NCBI GenBank assembly: GCA_003252455.1
Contig: QKED01000033.1
Location: 1-64,000, forward strand
Direction of reading: 5' to 3'
From: Gammaproteobacteria bacterium
GTDB taxonomy: Bacteria; Pseudomonadota; Gammaproteobacteria; Thiohalomonadales; Thiohalomonadaceae
DNA: 64,000 nt
In this document: positions 1 to 12,977 of the stretch, piece after piece
Layout: the number at the start of each line of letters is the position of its first letter
Numbering within the stretch: the first letter of the stretch is position 1
Program-made: the position numbers and the translations under genes
Notes under the pieces: generated by a model
The model's input: the letters and a program-made list of their open reading frames with translations, nothing else
What the model was told of the DNA's origin: nothing
The model's database searches: none

Positions 1-499
1 CCTGTCCCAGGCGATAGGCGTCGAGTAGCGCCTCCACTAGGCGCGCGCTCTTGGCGTCCAACGCCGCCGTGGGTTCGTCGAGTAGCAGCAGTGCCGGTGC
101 CCCCTGCAGCAGGCGCAGCAGGGCCAGACGCTGCCGCTCGCCGCTGGAGCAGCGCGCCACCTCCCAGGTGAGCGCCTCGGCGGGCAGGCCCAGGGCCTGC
201 AGTTGGGCGCCCGTCGGGGGGACCGGGAAGTGTGCACCGATGGTGTCGTACCACCAGTGGCTCTCCGCCGCCAGGTAACCGACACGGCGGCGCCACAGGT
301 GGCCGGGCATCCCCTCGCGCACCGTGCCATCGAGCCACACCTCGCCATGGTTGGGGTCGAGATCGGCGATGGCGCGCAGCAGCTGCGACTTGCCGGCCCC
401 GGAGGCGCCGGCGAGCCCCAGGCACTCCCCCGCCTCAAGGGTCAGGTCGACGGGGCCCAGGTGGTCGTGGCCGAGGCCGACGAGTTGCAGGCGAGACAT
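1..499 (-). CDS. ABC transporter ATP-binding protein (3' end outside window)
   Basis: This is a cytoplasmic ATPase subunit of an ABC transporter, cut by the left edge of the window. Reading from MSRLQL, the Walker A motif GASGAGKS lies at about residues 31-38. The signature CSSGERQR is near 120 and Walker B LLLLDEPTA near 140. The ATPase core is short and starts almost at residue 1, which resembles the FetA/YbbL type of stand-alone ATPase; that assignment is an inference, because the permease gene would lie outside the window. Two ATGs occur in a row (499 and 502). AGGAG lies 6 nt before the ATG at 499 and only 3 nt before the one at 502, so the inner start is preferred. It is transcribed away from the sensor kinase gene to its right. 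Confidence 0.85.
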   Translation of the reverse strand, partial: MSRLQLVGLGHDHLGPVDLTLEAGECLGLAGASGAGKSQLLRAIADLDPNHGEVWLDGTVREGMPGHLWRRRVGYLAAESHWWYDTIGAHFPVPPTGAQLQALGLPAEALTWEVARCSSGERQRLALLRLLQGAPALLLLDEPTAALDAKSARLVEALLDAYRLGQ

Positions 500-626
500 C
501 ATCCACTCCTGGCTGGTGAAAGGGCGGATCATGGCCTTCGAGCAACGCGGGGACAAGGGCGGACCACCGCCCGCGAGCGCCGAGCCCCCCGCGCGACGTG
601 CGGTGTCTGCACGCCCCCGAGCCGCT

Positions 627-656
627 TTGCGTCAGTGGGAAGATTCGCGGTTTAAT
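627..656 (+). promoter_or_regulatory. Candidate sigma70 promoter of the hybrid kinase gene
   Basis: A TTGCGT -35-like hexamer (627-632) and a TTTAAT -10-like hexamer (651-656) are separated by 18 bp. Transcription would start near 663, about 55 nt before the GTG at 718. This supports 718 over the ATG at 655, which lies inside the promoter. The call rests on sequence match only. Confidence 0.35.
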
Positions 657-717
657 GCCGTGTTTTTCGCGTCCACGCCACGGCGCGCGCAACCACCCCA
701 GCAGAAGGCGCCCAGTT

Positions 718-3174
718 GTGCTCTCCGACTCCCCCCCCGCGACGGACCCATTCGAGCAGCTACGCGAGCGGCTCCTCGACCGGCTGCTGCGCGTCTCGGT
801 CTTCCTGCTCGTCCCCTCTCTGGCACTCATCGCCCTGCGCGCGCATGCACTGGGCTGGCAGCCGCTGCACCTGACACGCCTCGTCTCCTACAGCCTCTTG
901 CTACTCCTGGTGCTGCTGCGTCAGCGGCTCAACTATCAGTGGCGGGCCGGGCTCTTCATCACCCTCTGGTGGCTCACCACCGCCGTGGGGCTGCTCTACA
1001 TGGGGCCACAGACCTTGGCCCGTGCGACCCTGGTGGTGGTGGCCATCAGCGCCATGTTCCTGCTGCCGACGCTGTTCGGCTGGCTCACGATCATCCTCAC
1101 CGCCCTCACCATCGCCACGGTCACCCACATCCAAAGTAGCGGCCTGTGGCACTACGCCGCCGAACTCGACGCCTATCAGAGCCACCCCCTGGGCTGGGTG
1201 CTGAGCGTCTACCACCTGGTGATCGTCTCCAGCATCGCCGCCTATATCGCCCTGCAGCTGATCCAGGCGCTACGTCAGGCCCTGGCCGAGACCCAGGAGC
1301 ACGCCCGTCAACTGGATGCGGCCCTGAGCCGCCAACAGGCCATCTTCGCCACCACCAACGTGGCCATCGGCGTGGTCGAGCAGCACACCCTCGTCGAGGT
1401 CAACGAGCACCTGGCCCAGGTCTTGGGCTACCGACGCGACGAACTCTTGGGCACCCACTCGCGTATCCTGCATGTGGACGAGGCCCACTTCACCCGCTTC
1501 ATCGACCTCATCGAACGCGACCTGGCGCAGGGGGGCAGCTGTGCCATCGAGTTCCCTTTTCGCCACCGCGACGGCCACTGGTTGTGGGCCTATGTGAACC
1601 TCAGCCAGCTGCGCGACGAGCGGGTCTTCGTCGCCATCGACATCACCGAACTGCGCCAGGCACGCGAGGCGGCCGAGGGGGCGAGCAAGGCCAAGAGCCT
1701 GTTCCTGGCCAACCTCAGCCACGAGCTGCGCACCCCGCTCAACGCCGTGCTCGGCTTCGCCCAACTGCTGGCCAAGGCACCCAATCTGGAACCGGGCCAG
1801 CAGCGCCAGGTGCAGGCGATCCTCTCCAGCGGCGAGCACCAGCTACGACTGATCAACGACCTACTCGACCTGGTGCGGGTCGAGAGCGGCAAGCTGGAGC
1901 CCCGCCCCGAGGCGTGGCATCCGCATGCGCTCTTCCCCGAACTACTGCGCCTCGTGCAACTGCGCGCCCAGGCCAAGGGGCTGGCCCTGCGCCTGGAGCT
2001 CGGCGAACGACTACCCGAGGCGCTGCACAGCGACCTGCACCTGCTGCGCCAGGTGCTCCTCAATCTGCTCGGTAACGCGGTGAAGTTCACCGAGCGCGGC
2101 GCCGTGACCCTGGTCGCCGACTACGCCGACGGGACCCTGGAGGTGAGCGTGCGTGACACCGGCCCCGGCATCCCCCCCGCCGAACAGGAGCGCATCTTCG
2201 AACGCTTCCAGCAGGCCAACACGCAGACCACCGGCCACGATGGGGTCGGCCTCGGCCTCTCCATCAGCCGCCGCCTGGTGGGCGCCATGGGTGGCACCCT
2301 CGACCTCACCAGCCACCCCGGCATCGGCAGCAACTTCCGCCTACGCCTCCCCGTCCCCCGTGCCGACGGCCCGCCACACCCGCCCAACCCCACCGAGCAC
2401 CCCACCAAGGGCCTACATGGGCGTGTGCTGGTGGTCGACGACATGGCCCTCAACCGCGAGCTGCTGGTGCAACTGCTCCGCCCCCTCGGCCTGGAGGTGG
2501 AGGAGGCCGAGAGTGGCGAGGCGTGCCTGGCCCTGGTGGCACGTCGACCGCCTACGCTCATCATCATGGACATGCGCATGCCGGACCTCGGCGGCCTAGA
2601 GACGGTGGCTCGCCTGCGCGCCGCCGGCGCGCAGATGCCGGTGGTGATGGTCAGCGCCTCGGCCTTCGATAGCGACCGTCGCGCCAGCGAAGAGGCAGGG
2701 TGCGCCGCCTTCCTCAGCAAACCCATCGACTTGACGCAACTGCTCGCCCTGTTACCACCGCTACTCGACCCCGCGCAGGCCGTCGCCACGGCCCCACCCG
2801 AGGTCGGGGAGGCGGGCACGGAAGTGCCGCTGCTCGACCCCAAGCTCCTCGCCAGCCACCTCGACGGCCTGGGTGCGGGCGCCTTCGACGCCATCTTCTG
2901 CGATCTCGACCGCCGCCTGCGCCCCAACCTGGGCGCCCTACTGGCGGCCCTCGACGCAGGTGAGGCGCAGCGCCTCGTCGAGGCCGCCCACCACCTCGCC
3001 GGGGGCGCCAGCGTGGCCGGCCTGCACCGCCTGCAACACTTCTGTAGCGCGCTGGAGCGACGTGCCGAAGGGCTCACCCCGGCGCAGGCACAGGCCGCCG
3101 CCGCCACCCTCGACGGGCTCTACACGCAGAGCCTCGCCGAGCTGGCACGGGTGGTGGCGCAACTGCGCACTTAG
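718..3174 (+). CDS. Membrane hybrid histidine kinase (TM-PAS-HisKA-HATPase-REC-Hpt)
   Basis: This is an inner-membrane hybrid sensor kinase of about 818 residues carrying a full internal phosphorelay. The N-terminal ~20-185 holds about five or six hydrophobic helices with little periplasmic loop, so it probably senses within the membrane. A PAS domain covers about 205-311. The kinase core follows, with the phospho-accepting His335 in SHELRTPLNAV, the N-box [10 protein letters not shown] near 455 and the G-boxes DTGPGIP and GLGLSISRR. A receiver domain (about 571-680) has Asp618 in IIMDMRMP, and a C-terminal Hpt domain has AHHLAGG with His758. The GTG at 718 has AGAAGG 9 nt upstream, while the in-frame ATG at 655 and the GTG at 598 have poorer sites. 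No response regulator gene adjoins it, so the final output partner is encoded elsewhere. Confidence 0.9.
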   Translation: MLSDSPPATDPFEQLRERLLDRLLRVSVFLLVPSLALIALRAHALGWQPLHLTRLVSYSLLLLLVLLRQRLNYQWRAGLFITLWWLTTAVGLLYMGPQTLARATLVVVAISAMFLLPTLFGWLTIILTALTIATVTHIQSSGLWHYAAELDAYQSHPLGWVLSVYHLVIVSSIAAYIALQLIQALRQALAETQEHARQLDAALSRQQAIFATTNVAIGVVEQHTLVEVNEHLAQVLGYRRDELLGTHSRILHVDEAHFTRFIDLIERDLAQGGSCAIEFPFRHRDGHWLWAYVNLSQLRDERVFVAIDITELRQAREAAEGASKAKSLFLANLSHELRTPLNAVLGFAQLLAKAPNLEPGQQRQVQAILSSGEHQLRLINDLLDLVRVESGKLEPRPEAWHPHALFPELLRLVQLRAQAKGLALRLELGERLPEALHSDLHLLRQVLLNLLGNAVKFTERGAVTLVADYADGTLEVSVRDTGPGIPPAEQERIFERFQQANTQTTGHDGVGLGLSISRRLVGAMGGTLDLTSHPGIGSNFRLRLPVPRADGPPHPPNPTEHPTKGLHGRVLVVDDMALNRELLVQLLRPLGLEVEEAESGEACLALVARRPPTLIIMDMRMPDLGGLETVARLRAAGAQMPVVMVSASAFDSDRRASEEAGCAAFLSKPIDLTQLLALLPPLLDPAQAVATAPPEVGEAGTEVPLLDPKLLASHLDGLGAGAFDAIFCDLDRRLRPNLGALLAALDAGEAQRLVEAAHHLAGGASVAGLHRLQHFCSALERRAEGLTPAQAQAAAATLDGLYTQSLAELARVVAQLRT

Positions 3175-3281
3175 GGCGATCGTGATTGGGCTTGGGGGGT
3201 GGCGCTTCGCACCCCATGGTCCATGCTGTAGCGCAGGGCCTCGGCCCACGCCTCGAACAGACCTCAACCAAGGAGAACGAG

Positions 3282-3533
3282 ATGAGTGACGAGCAACCGA
3301 TCATGACCCAACGCGGCCCCTATCTGGTGGAGCTGGAGCCGGGGAAATACTGGTGGTGTGCCTGCGGGCGCAGCCAGAGCCAACCCTTCTGCGACGGCTC
3401 GCACGGCGCCACCGGCTTCGCACCGGTGCAGTTCGAGGTGACGGAGAAGAAAAAGGTGGCCCTGTGTGGCTGTCGACGCACCGGCAACGCCCCCTTCTGC
3501 GACGGCACCCACCGCACGTTAGCAGAGGGGTAA
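3282..3533 (+). CDS. Small CDGSH-type iron-sulfur protein
   Basis: An 83-residue protein with two complete CDGSH-type 2Fe-2S motifs, CACGRSQSQPFCDGSH and CGCRRTGNAPFCDGTH. Each offers the three-Cys/one-His ligand set of the family (C-x-C-x(n)-C-D-G-x-H). Two motifs in one chain match the bacterial and mitochondrial CISD3-like type rather than the dimeric single-motif mitoNEET. The family holds labile redox-active clusters, but a specific partner cannot be read here. The start is well defined: AAGGAG lies 6 nt before the ATG. It is the only protein between two large kinase genes and has no obvious operon partner. Confidence 0.9.
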   Translation: MSDEQPIMTQRGPYLVELEPGKYWWCACGRSQSQPFCDGSHGATGFAPVQFEVTEKKKVALCGCRRTGNAPFCDGTHRTLAEG

Positions 3534-3544
3534 CGCCCTCACCG

Positions 3545-8980
<5,436 letters not shown>

Positions 8981-9212
8981 CGGTTGCCCCCCTGACGTTA
9001 CACTCGACCCAATCTCAGTAGCGACATTGCAGTGCATCGCTCTCAGTGTATCGCATCCCCCTCGGCAGGGCAGCAACACAGACCGCCCGCTGGGTGTAGT
9101 GCGACTCATTTTCGTCTAGCATCGGCTTTCAATTCGGGAAAAACGGGTTAGGATAGTGTCGTAGTACCACACCACCACGCCACTCCCGACAGGACGGGCC
9201 GGAGTAAGCCTC

Positions 9213-10232
9213 ATGCATGTAGAAGAGCGGGTCCCCTTTACCGCTGGGGATGGAATGGCCTGCAATCTGGTCCACATCACCTCCCCCACCCCTCCGAGCC
9301 TGGGCCCTGTGCTGCTGGTACATGGTGCGGGGGTCCGCGCCAACCTCTATCAGCCCCCCACCGGGCACACCCTGGTCGACGAGTTGGTCGCCGCTGGCTA
9401 CGACGTCTGGCTGGAAAACTGGCGCGCCAGCATCGACCTGCCGGCCAACCGCTGGAGCCTCGACCAGGCCGCCCGTTACGACCATCCGGAGGCGGTGCGC
9501 AAGGTGCTGGAGCTGACCGGGGCCGAGTCGCTGAAGGCGATCATCCACTGTCAGGGCTCCACCAGCTTCATGATGGCGGCGGTGGCCGGGCTGCTGCCCG
9601 GCGTGAGCACCATCATCACCAACGCCGTCTCCCTACACCCTGTCGTCCCGGCCTTTTCTGCCTTCAAGCTCAATGTACTGGTGCCCCTTGTCGGCCTGAT
9701 GACCGACTACCTCAACCCCCAGTGGGGCCTCGGCCCCAAGGGCTTCGTACCACGCATGATCACCACACTGGTCAACCTCACGCACCACGAGTGCGACAAC
9801 CCGGTGTGCAAGCAGGTGAGCTTCACCTACGGTACCGGCTGGCCCACCCTGTGGAGCCACGAGAACCTCAACGACGCCACCCACGACTGGATCAAGCACG
9901 AATTCGCCGCCGTCCCCATGCGCTTCTTCAAGCAGATGGCGCGCTGCGTGCGCAAGGGCAACCTCGTCGCCGCCGAGCGCCTGCCGGACCTGCCGCAAGA
10001 CTTCACCGCCCAGCCGCCCAAGAGCACGGCGCGCATCGTCTTTCTCGCCGGCGAAGAGAATCGCTGCTTCCTACCCGAGTCTCAGGCCAAGAGCCACGCC
10101 TGGTACGAACGGCACCAACCGGGACGGCACACCCTGCACCGCCTTCCGGGCTACGGACACCTCGACCCCTTCCTGGGCAAACACGCACACCGCGACATCT
10201 TCCCCCTGATCCTCGAAGAGCTGGCCAAGTAA
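9213..10232 (+). CDS. Alpha/beta hydrolase with cysteine nucleophile, GMC-oxidoreductase-associated
   Basis: A 339-residue alpha/beta-fold hydrolase, first gene of a four-gene operon ending in a GMC flavoprotein. The oxyanion segment VLLVHGAG lies near 35-42. The nucleophile elbow reads HCQGS, so the usual serine is replaced by Cys113, as in dienelactone hydrolase-like enzymes. A late histidine in GYGHLDPF completes the expected triad. Hydrolase domains of this type are known fused behind cholesterol-oxidase-like GMC domains; here it is a separate protein encoded first. It has no signal peptide and is probably cytoplasmic. GGAG lies 8 nt before the ATG. The substrate is unknown, but an ester or lactone produced or used together with the flavoprotein is the natural guess. 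Confidence 0.85.
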   Translation: MHVEERVPFTAGDGMACNLVHITSPTPPSLGPVLLVHGAGVRANLYQPPTGHTLVDELVAAGYDVWLENWRASIDLPANRWSLDQAARYDHPEAVRKVLELTGAESLKAIIHCQGSTSFMMAAVAGLLPGVSTIITNAVSLHPVVPAFSAFKLNVLVPLVGLMTDYLNPQWGLGPKGFVPRMITTLVNLTHHECDNPVCKQVSFTYGTGWPTLWSHENLNDATHDWIKHEFAAVPMRFFKQMARCVRKGNLVAAERLPDLPQDFTAQPPKSTARIVFLAGEENRCFLPESQAKSHAWYERHQPGRHTLHRLPGYGHLDPFLGKHAHRDIFPLILEELAK

Positions 10233-10555
10233 CTCAAGTAACCAAGGAAGCCCCAGCGCAACACCACAAGGATTGTCACCATGCCCCGCACGACACACCC
10301 TCGCCGTCGCCCCCTCCCCGACCCGCGACCCTGGCGGGGCATGGGGGCGAGGAAGCTCAGGCACCGCGACCACCGTCCACGCCAGACCAGGGCAACGCTC
10401 CACCGCCGTGGCCGCTCACTTACCCGACCCGACCCCCAGCGCGTCGCCGCAAGCGGCCCTCACCCGGGCTCGCGCACGCACACATCAGCCCTTTGCCTAC
10501 GCATTCGCACGACCAGCCCCCAACGGGGCCACCCTTCACCCCAGAGGTTACCCAA
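10233..10555 (+). other. 323-bp spacer inside the GMC operon, no convincing gene
   Basis: A C-rich stretch between the hydrolase and the 201-residue gene, in which all three plus-strand frames stay largely open. One frame (ATG 10281 to stop 10559) has AAGGA 8 nt upstream and ends in an ATGA overlap with the next start. However, its product is almost all Arg, Pro, Thr and His and does not look like a folded protein. No strong terminator or promoter was seen, so the operon may be read through. Confidence 0.4.
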
Positions 10556-11161
10556 ATGAGCGACTCATCCCCCGGCATCCGTTTTCGCGAGACCATGGCA
10601 GGCGACTTCGCCCTCGACGCCACCGACCCCAAGCAGGGTGCGGCCCAGGGCAAGCGGGGTGACACCCGGCTGGCGATGCACGCCACCGTCACCATCCGTG
10701 ACATGCAGGCCTTTATCGACGACCCCGATCACCTCGGCGAGCTGACCGGCACCATCGACTTCACCCCCTTCGGCACGGCCATCCCCGCCAGCAACGGCGT
10801 ATTCAACCTCTTCTCCCCCACCGGCGACCCGGAGATGAAGTACATGGTCTACGAGCTGGCCTTCGAGCACGCCGGACAGGCCTACTATCTGGCCGGCCAC
10901 AAAGAGGTCAAGGACGACCCCGGTTTCGACCTCTGGAGCGACACCACCACCCTCTACACCACCCTGCACAAGGGCACCGGCAAGGCCGACCCCATCGTCG
11001 GCGCCGGGGTGCTCAGCCTGGGCGTCACTGACCTGCTCGCGCTGATGCGCAGCATGGAGGTGATCGACTCCGACGGCCTCGGCGACAACGCCGCCACCCT
11101 GGCCAAGTTCGGGCGCTTCTTCATCGGCGAGCTGTGGGACAGCTACTTCAGCAAGCTCTAA
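10556..11161 (+). CDS. Conserved 201-residue protein of the GMC-oxidoreductase cluster
   Basis: A soluble protein without signal peptide or membrane segment. The N-terminal RFRETMAGDFAL segment and the later DTTTLYTTLH resemble, as far as I recall, the middle region of long GMC/cholesterol-oxidase-like proteins that end in an alpha/beta hydrolase. It would then be the separated middle domain of that fusion; this is family knowledge plus inference, not shown by alignment. The composition is beta-rich with many aromatic and acidic residues, perhaps a lipid- or steroid-binding barrel. AGAGG lies 8 nt before the ATG. It is followed after 35 bp by the metallophosphoesterase gene. The frame is open far upstream, but no other start has a good ribosome site. 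Confidence 0.75.
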   Translation: MSDSSPGIRFRETMAGDFALDATDPKQGAAQGKRGDTRLAMHATVTIRDMQAFIDDPDHLGELTGTIDFTPFGTAIPASNGVFNLFSPTGDPEMKYMVYELAFEHAGQAYYLAGHKEVKDDPGFDLWSDTTTLYTTLHKGTGKADPIVGAGVLSLGVTDLLALMRSMEVIDSDGLGDNAATLAKFGRFFIGELWDSYFSKL

Positions 11162-11196
11162 GGCCCATCCCACCCGTAGCACACGAGGAATCGCGC

Positions 11197-12975
11197 ATGA
11201 GCGACACCCCCAAAGCGCGCCGCCCGCGCGACCTGAGCCAGGCCGAGGCGGGCTTCGAGACCCGCCCTATGGTCGACTGGTTCAACCCCCTGCAGCTGGC
11301 CCATACCGGGCTGCAGGTGGCCGTCTCCAGCCTCTTCGGCAGCTACGCCGACAAGCGCGAGCTGATGGCCTACGCCGAGCCCCCGTTCTACGACTACAGC
11401 CACCAGGAGGCGCTCTGGTTCGACTACACCGCCGACCTCGGCGACGGCTTCGACAGCACCTACGCCGTCGCCTCGCTGCTGGCCGCGCCGAGCCTGAGCG
11501 TGAACGGCGTCGACCAGCCGCTACCGCGCGGCGAGCTGCTACTACTCGGCGGCGACGAGGTCTACCCCACCGCCAGCCGCGACGAGTACAGCAACCGCAT
11601 GACCGGCCCCTACGCCGCCGCCCTGCCCTGGGTGGAGGACGAAGAGGCCCGCCCGCACCTCTACGCCCTGCCCGGCAACCACGACTGGTACGACGGCCTC
11701 ACCACCTTCTCGCGCCTCTTCTGCCAGCAGCGCGGCATCGGCGGCTGGGTGACGCGCCAGTCGCGCAGCTACTTCGCCCTCAAGCTACCCCACGGTTGGT
11801 GGCTGTGGGGCGTCGACGTACAGCTCGCCTCCGACGTGGACCACCCACAGATCAAGTTCTTCGACGAGCTGGCCCGCGAGGCGATGGCCGAGGGCGACCG
11901 GGTGATCCTCTGCGGCGCCGAGCCGAGCTGGGTCTACCGCGCCCTCGGCGACGCCGAGGCGATGCGCAACCTGAGCTTCTTCCGCGACCACATCATCGGC
12001 GCCCACCAGGGGCGCGTGGCGCTGATGCTCGCCGGCGACCTGCACCACTACTGCCACTTCAGCCATGCCGACGGCGAGAGCCACCGCATCACCTGCGGCG
12101 GCGGTGGCGCCTTCCTGCACGGCACCCACAACCTGCCCGAGACACTGCCCGAGGAGCGCCCCGGCGAGGGCGAGTTCCAGCGTCAGGCGGTCTACCCGGA
12201 GGAGGAGACCTCGCGTGCGCTCACCTGGGAGAACTGGAAGTTCCCCCTCACCAATCGCGCCTTTTCGCTCTTCATGGGCGCCTTCTATCTGCTCTACGCC
12301 TGGATGCTGGAGAGCACCAGCATGGGGCTCTCCAGCACCTACTTCCCTGGCTCCCTATCGAGCCACTTCGCCACCCTGCCGCTCACCTTCGGCGGCATCG
12401 GCGAGGTGGTCGCCAGCTACCTGAAGATCCTCGTGGTCAGCCCCTCCAACTTGGTGCTCGGGCTGGTGCTGATCCTCGGTATGTACACCTTCGTCGAGGC
12501 GCCGCCGCAGTACAGTCCCAAGGTGAAGTGGCTCATCGGCCTGGGGCACGGCACCGGCCACCTGCTGCTCAACCTGCTGCTCTTCTGGGCCCTGGTGCAG
12601 CTCAACGACGAGCTCTTCGGCCTCGCCCTCAAGGGCTGGGGCAGCCTGCTGTTCGCGGGCGAGATGCTCGCACTCGGCTCGCTCTGCGCGGGTCTCGCCA
12701 TGGGCATCCACCTGCTCTGGAGCAACCTCGGCTTCGGCTACAACCGCACCCCGTCGTTCTCCTCACTGCGCGTGGCCGACTACAAATCCCTGCTGCGCCT
12801 GCACATCGACCGCGACGGCCTGACCCTCTACCCACTGGCCCTCGACAAGGTGCCGACCCAGTGGCGCGCCGACCCCGAGGGTGGCACCGAGAGCCCCTGG
12901 TTCGTGCCCACCGACCACCCACTCACGGTGCGTCTCATCGAACAACCCATCCGTATCCCCGCCAAGGAGTCCTGA
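11197..12975 (+). CDS. Membrane-anchored calcineurin-like metallophosphoesterase
   Basis: A 592-residue protein combining a cytoplasmic-type metallophosphoesterase with a membrane domain. Metal-binding motifs are GGDEVYP (about 118), the classic GNHDWYDG (about 161) and AGDLHHY (about 280), the last equivalent to the family's GHxH block. A His in CGGGGAFLHG follows. Four hydrophobic helices lie at about 355-378, 411-432, 445-468 and 484-508, before a soluble tail. Phospholipid or other phosphoester hydrolysis at the membrane is plausible, but the substrate is not evident. GAGGA lies 7 nt before the ATG, and the stop codon lies 2 bp before the GMC start codon, so the two genes are surely co-translated. 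Its presence inside a GMC/hydrolase operon is the unusual feature. Confidence 0.88.
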   Translation: MSDTPKARRPRDLSQAEAGFETRPMVDWFNPLQLAHTGLQVAVSSLFGSYADKRELMAYAEPPFYDYSHQEALWFDYTADLGDGFDSTYAVASLLAAPSLSVNGVDQPLPRGELLLLGGDEVYPTASRDEYSNRMTGPYAAALPWVEDEEARPHLYALPGNHDWYDGLTTFSRLFCQQRGIGGWVTRQSRSYFALKLPHGWWLWGVDVQLASDVDHPQIKFFDELAREAMAEGDRVILCGAEPSWVYRALGDAEAMRNLSFFRDHIIGAHQGRVALMLAGDLHHYCHFSHADGESHRITCGGGGAFLHGTHNLPETLPEERPGEGEFQRQAVYPEEETSRALTWENWKFPLTNRAFSLFMGAFYLLYAWMLESTSMGLSSTYFPGSLSSHFATLPLTFGGIGEVVASYLKILVVSPSNLVLGLVLILGMYTFVEAPPQYSPKVKWLIGLGHGTGHLLLNLLLFWALVQLNDELFGLALKGWGSLLFAGEMLALGSLCAGLAMGIHLLWSNLGFGYNRTPSFSSLRVADYKSLLRLHIDRDGLTLYPLALDKVPTQWRADPEGGTESPWFVPTDHPLTVRLIEQPIRIPAKES

Positions 12976-12977
12976 GC

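Noticed and set aside
11796-12960. Upstream extension of the GMC protein through the metallophosphoesterase gene as one long frame
   Set aside because: The extension is Arg/Pro/Ala-rich out-of-frame translation. The GMC start at 12978 has AAGGAG and begins at the FAD-binding fold.
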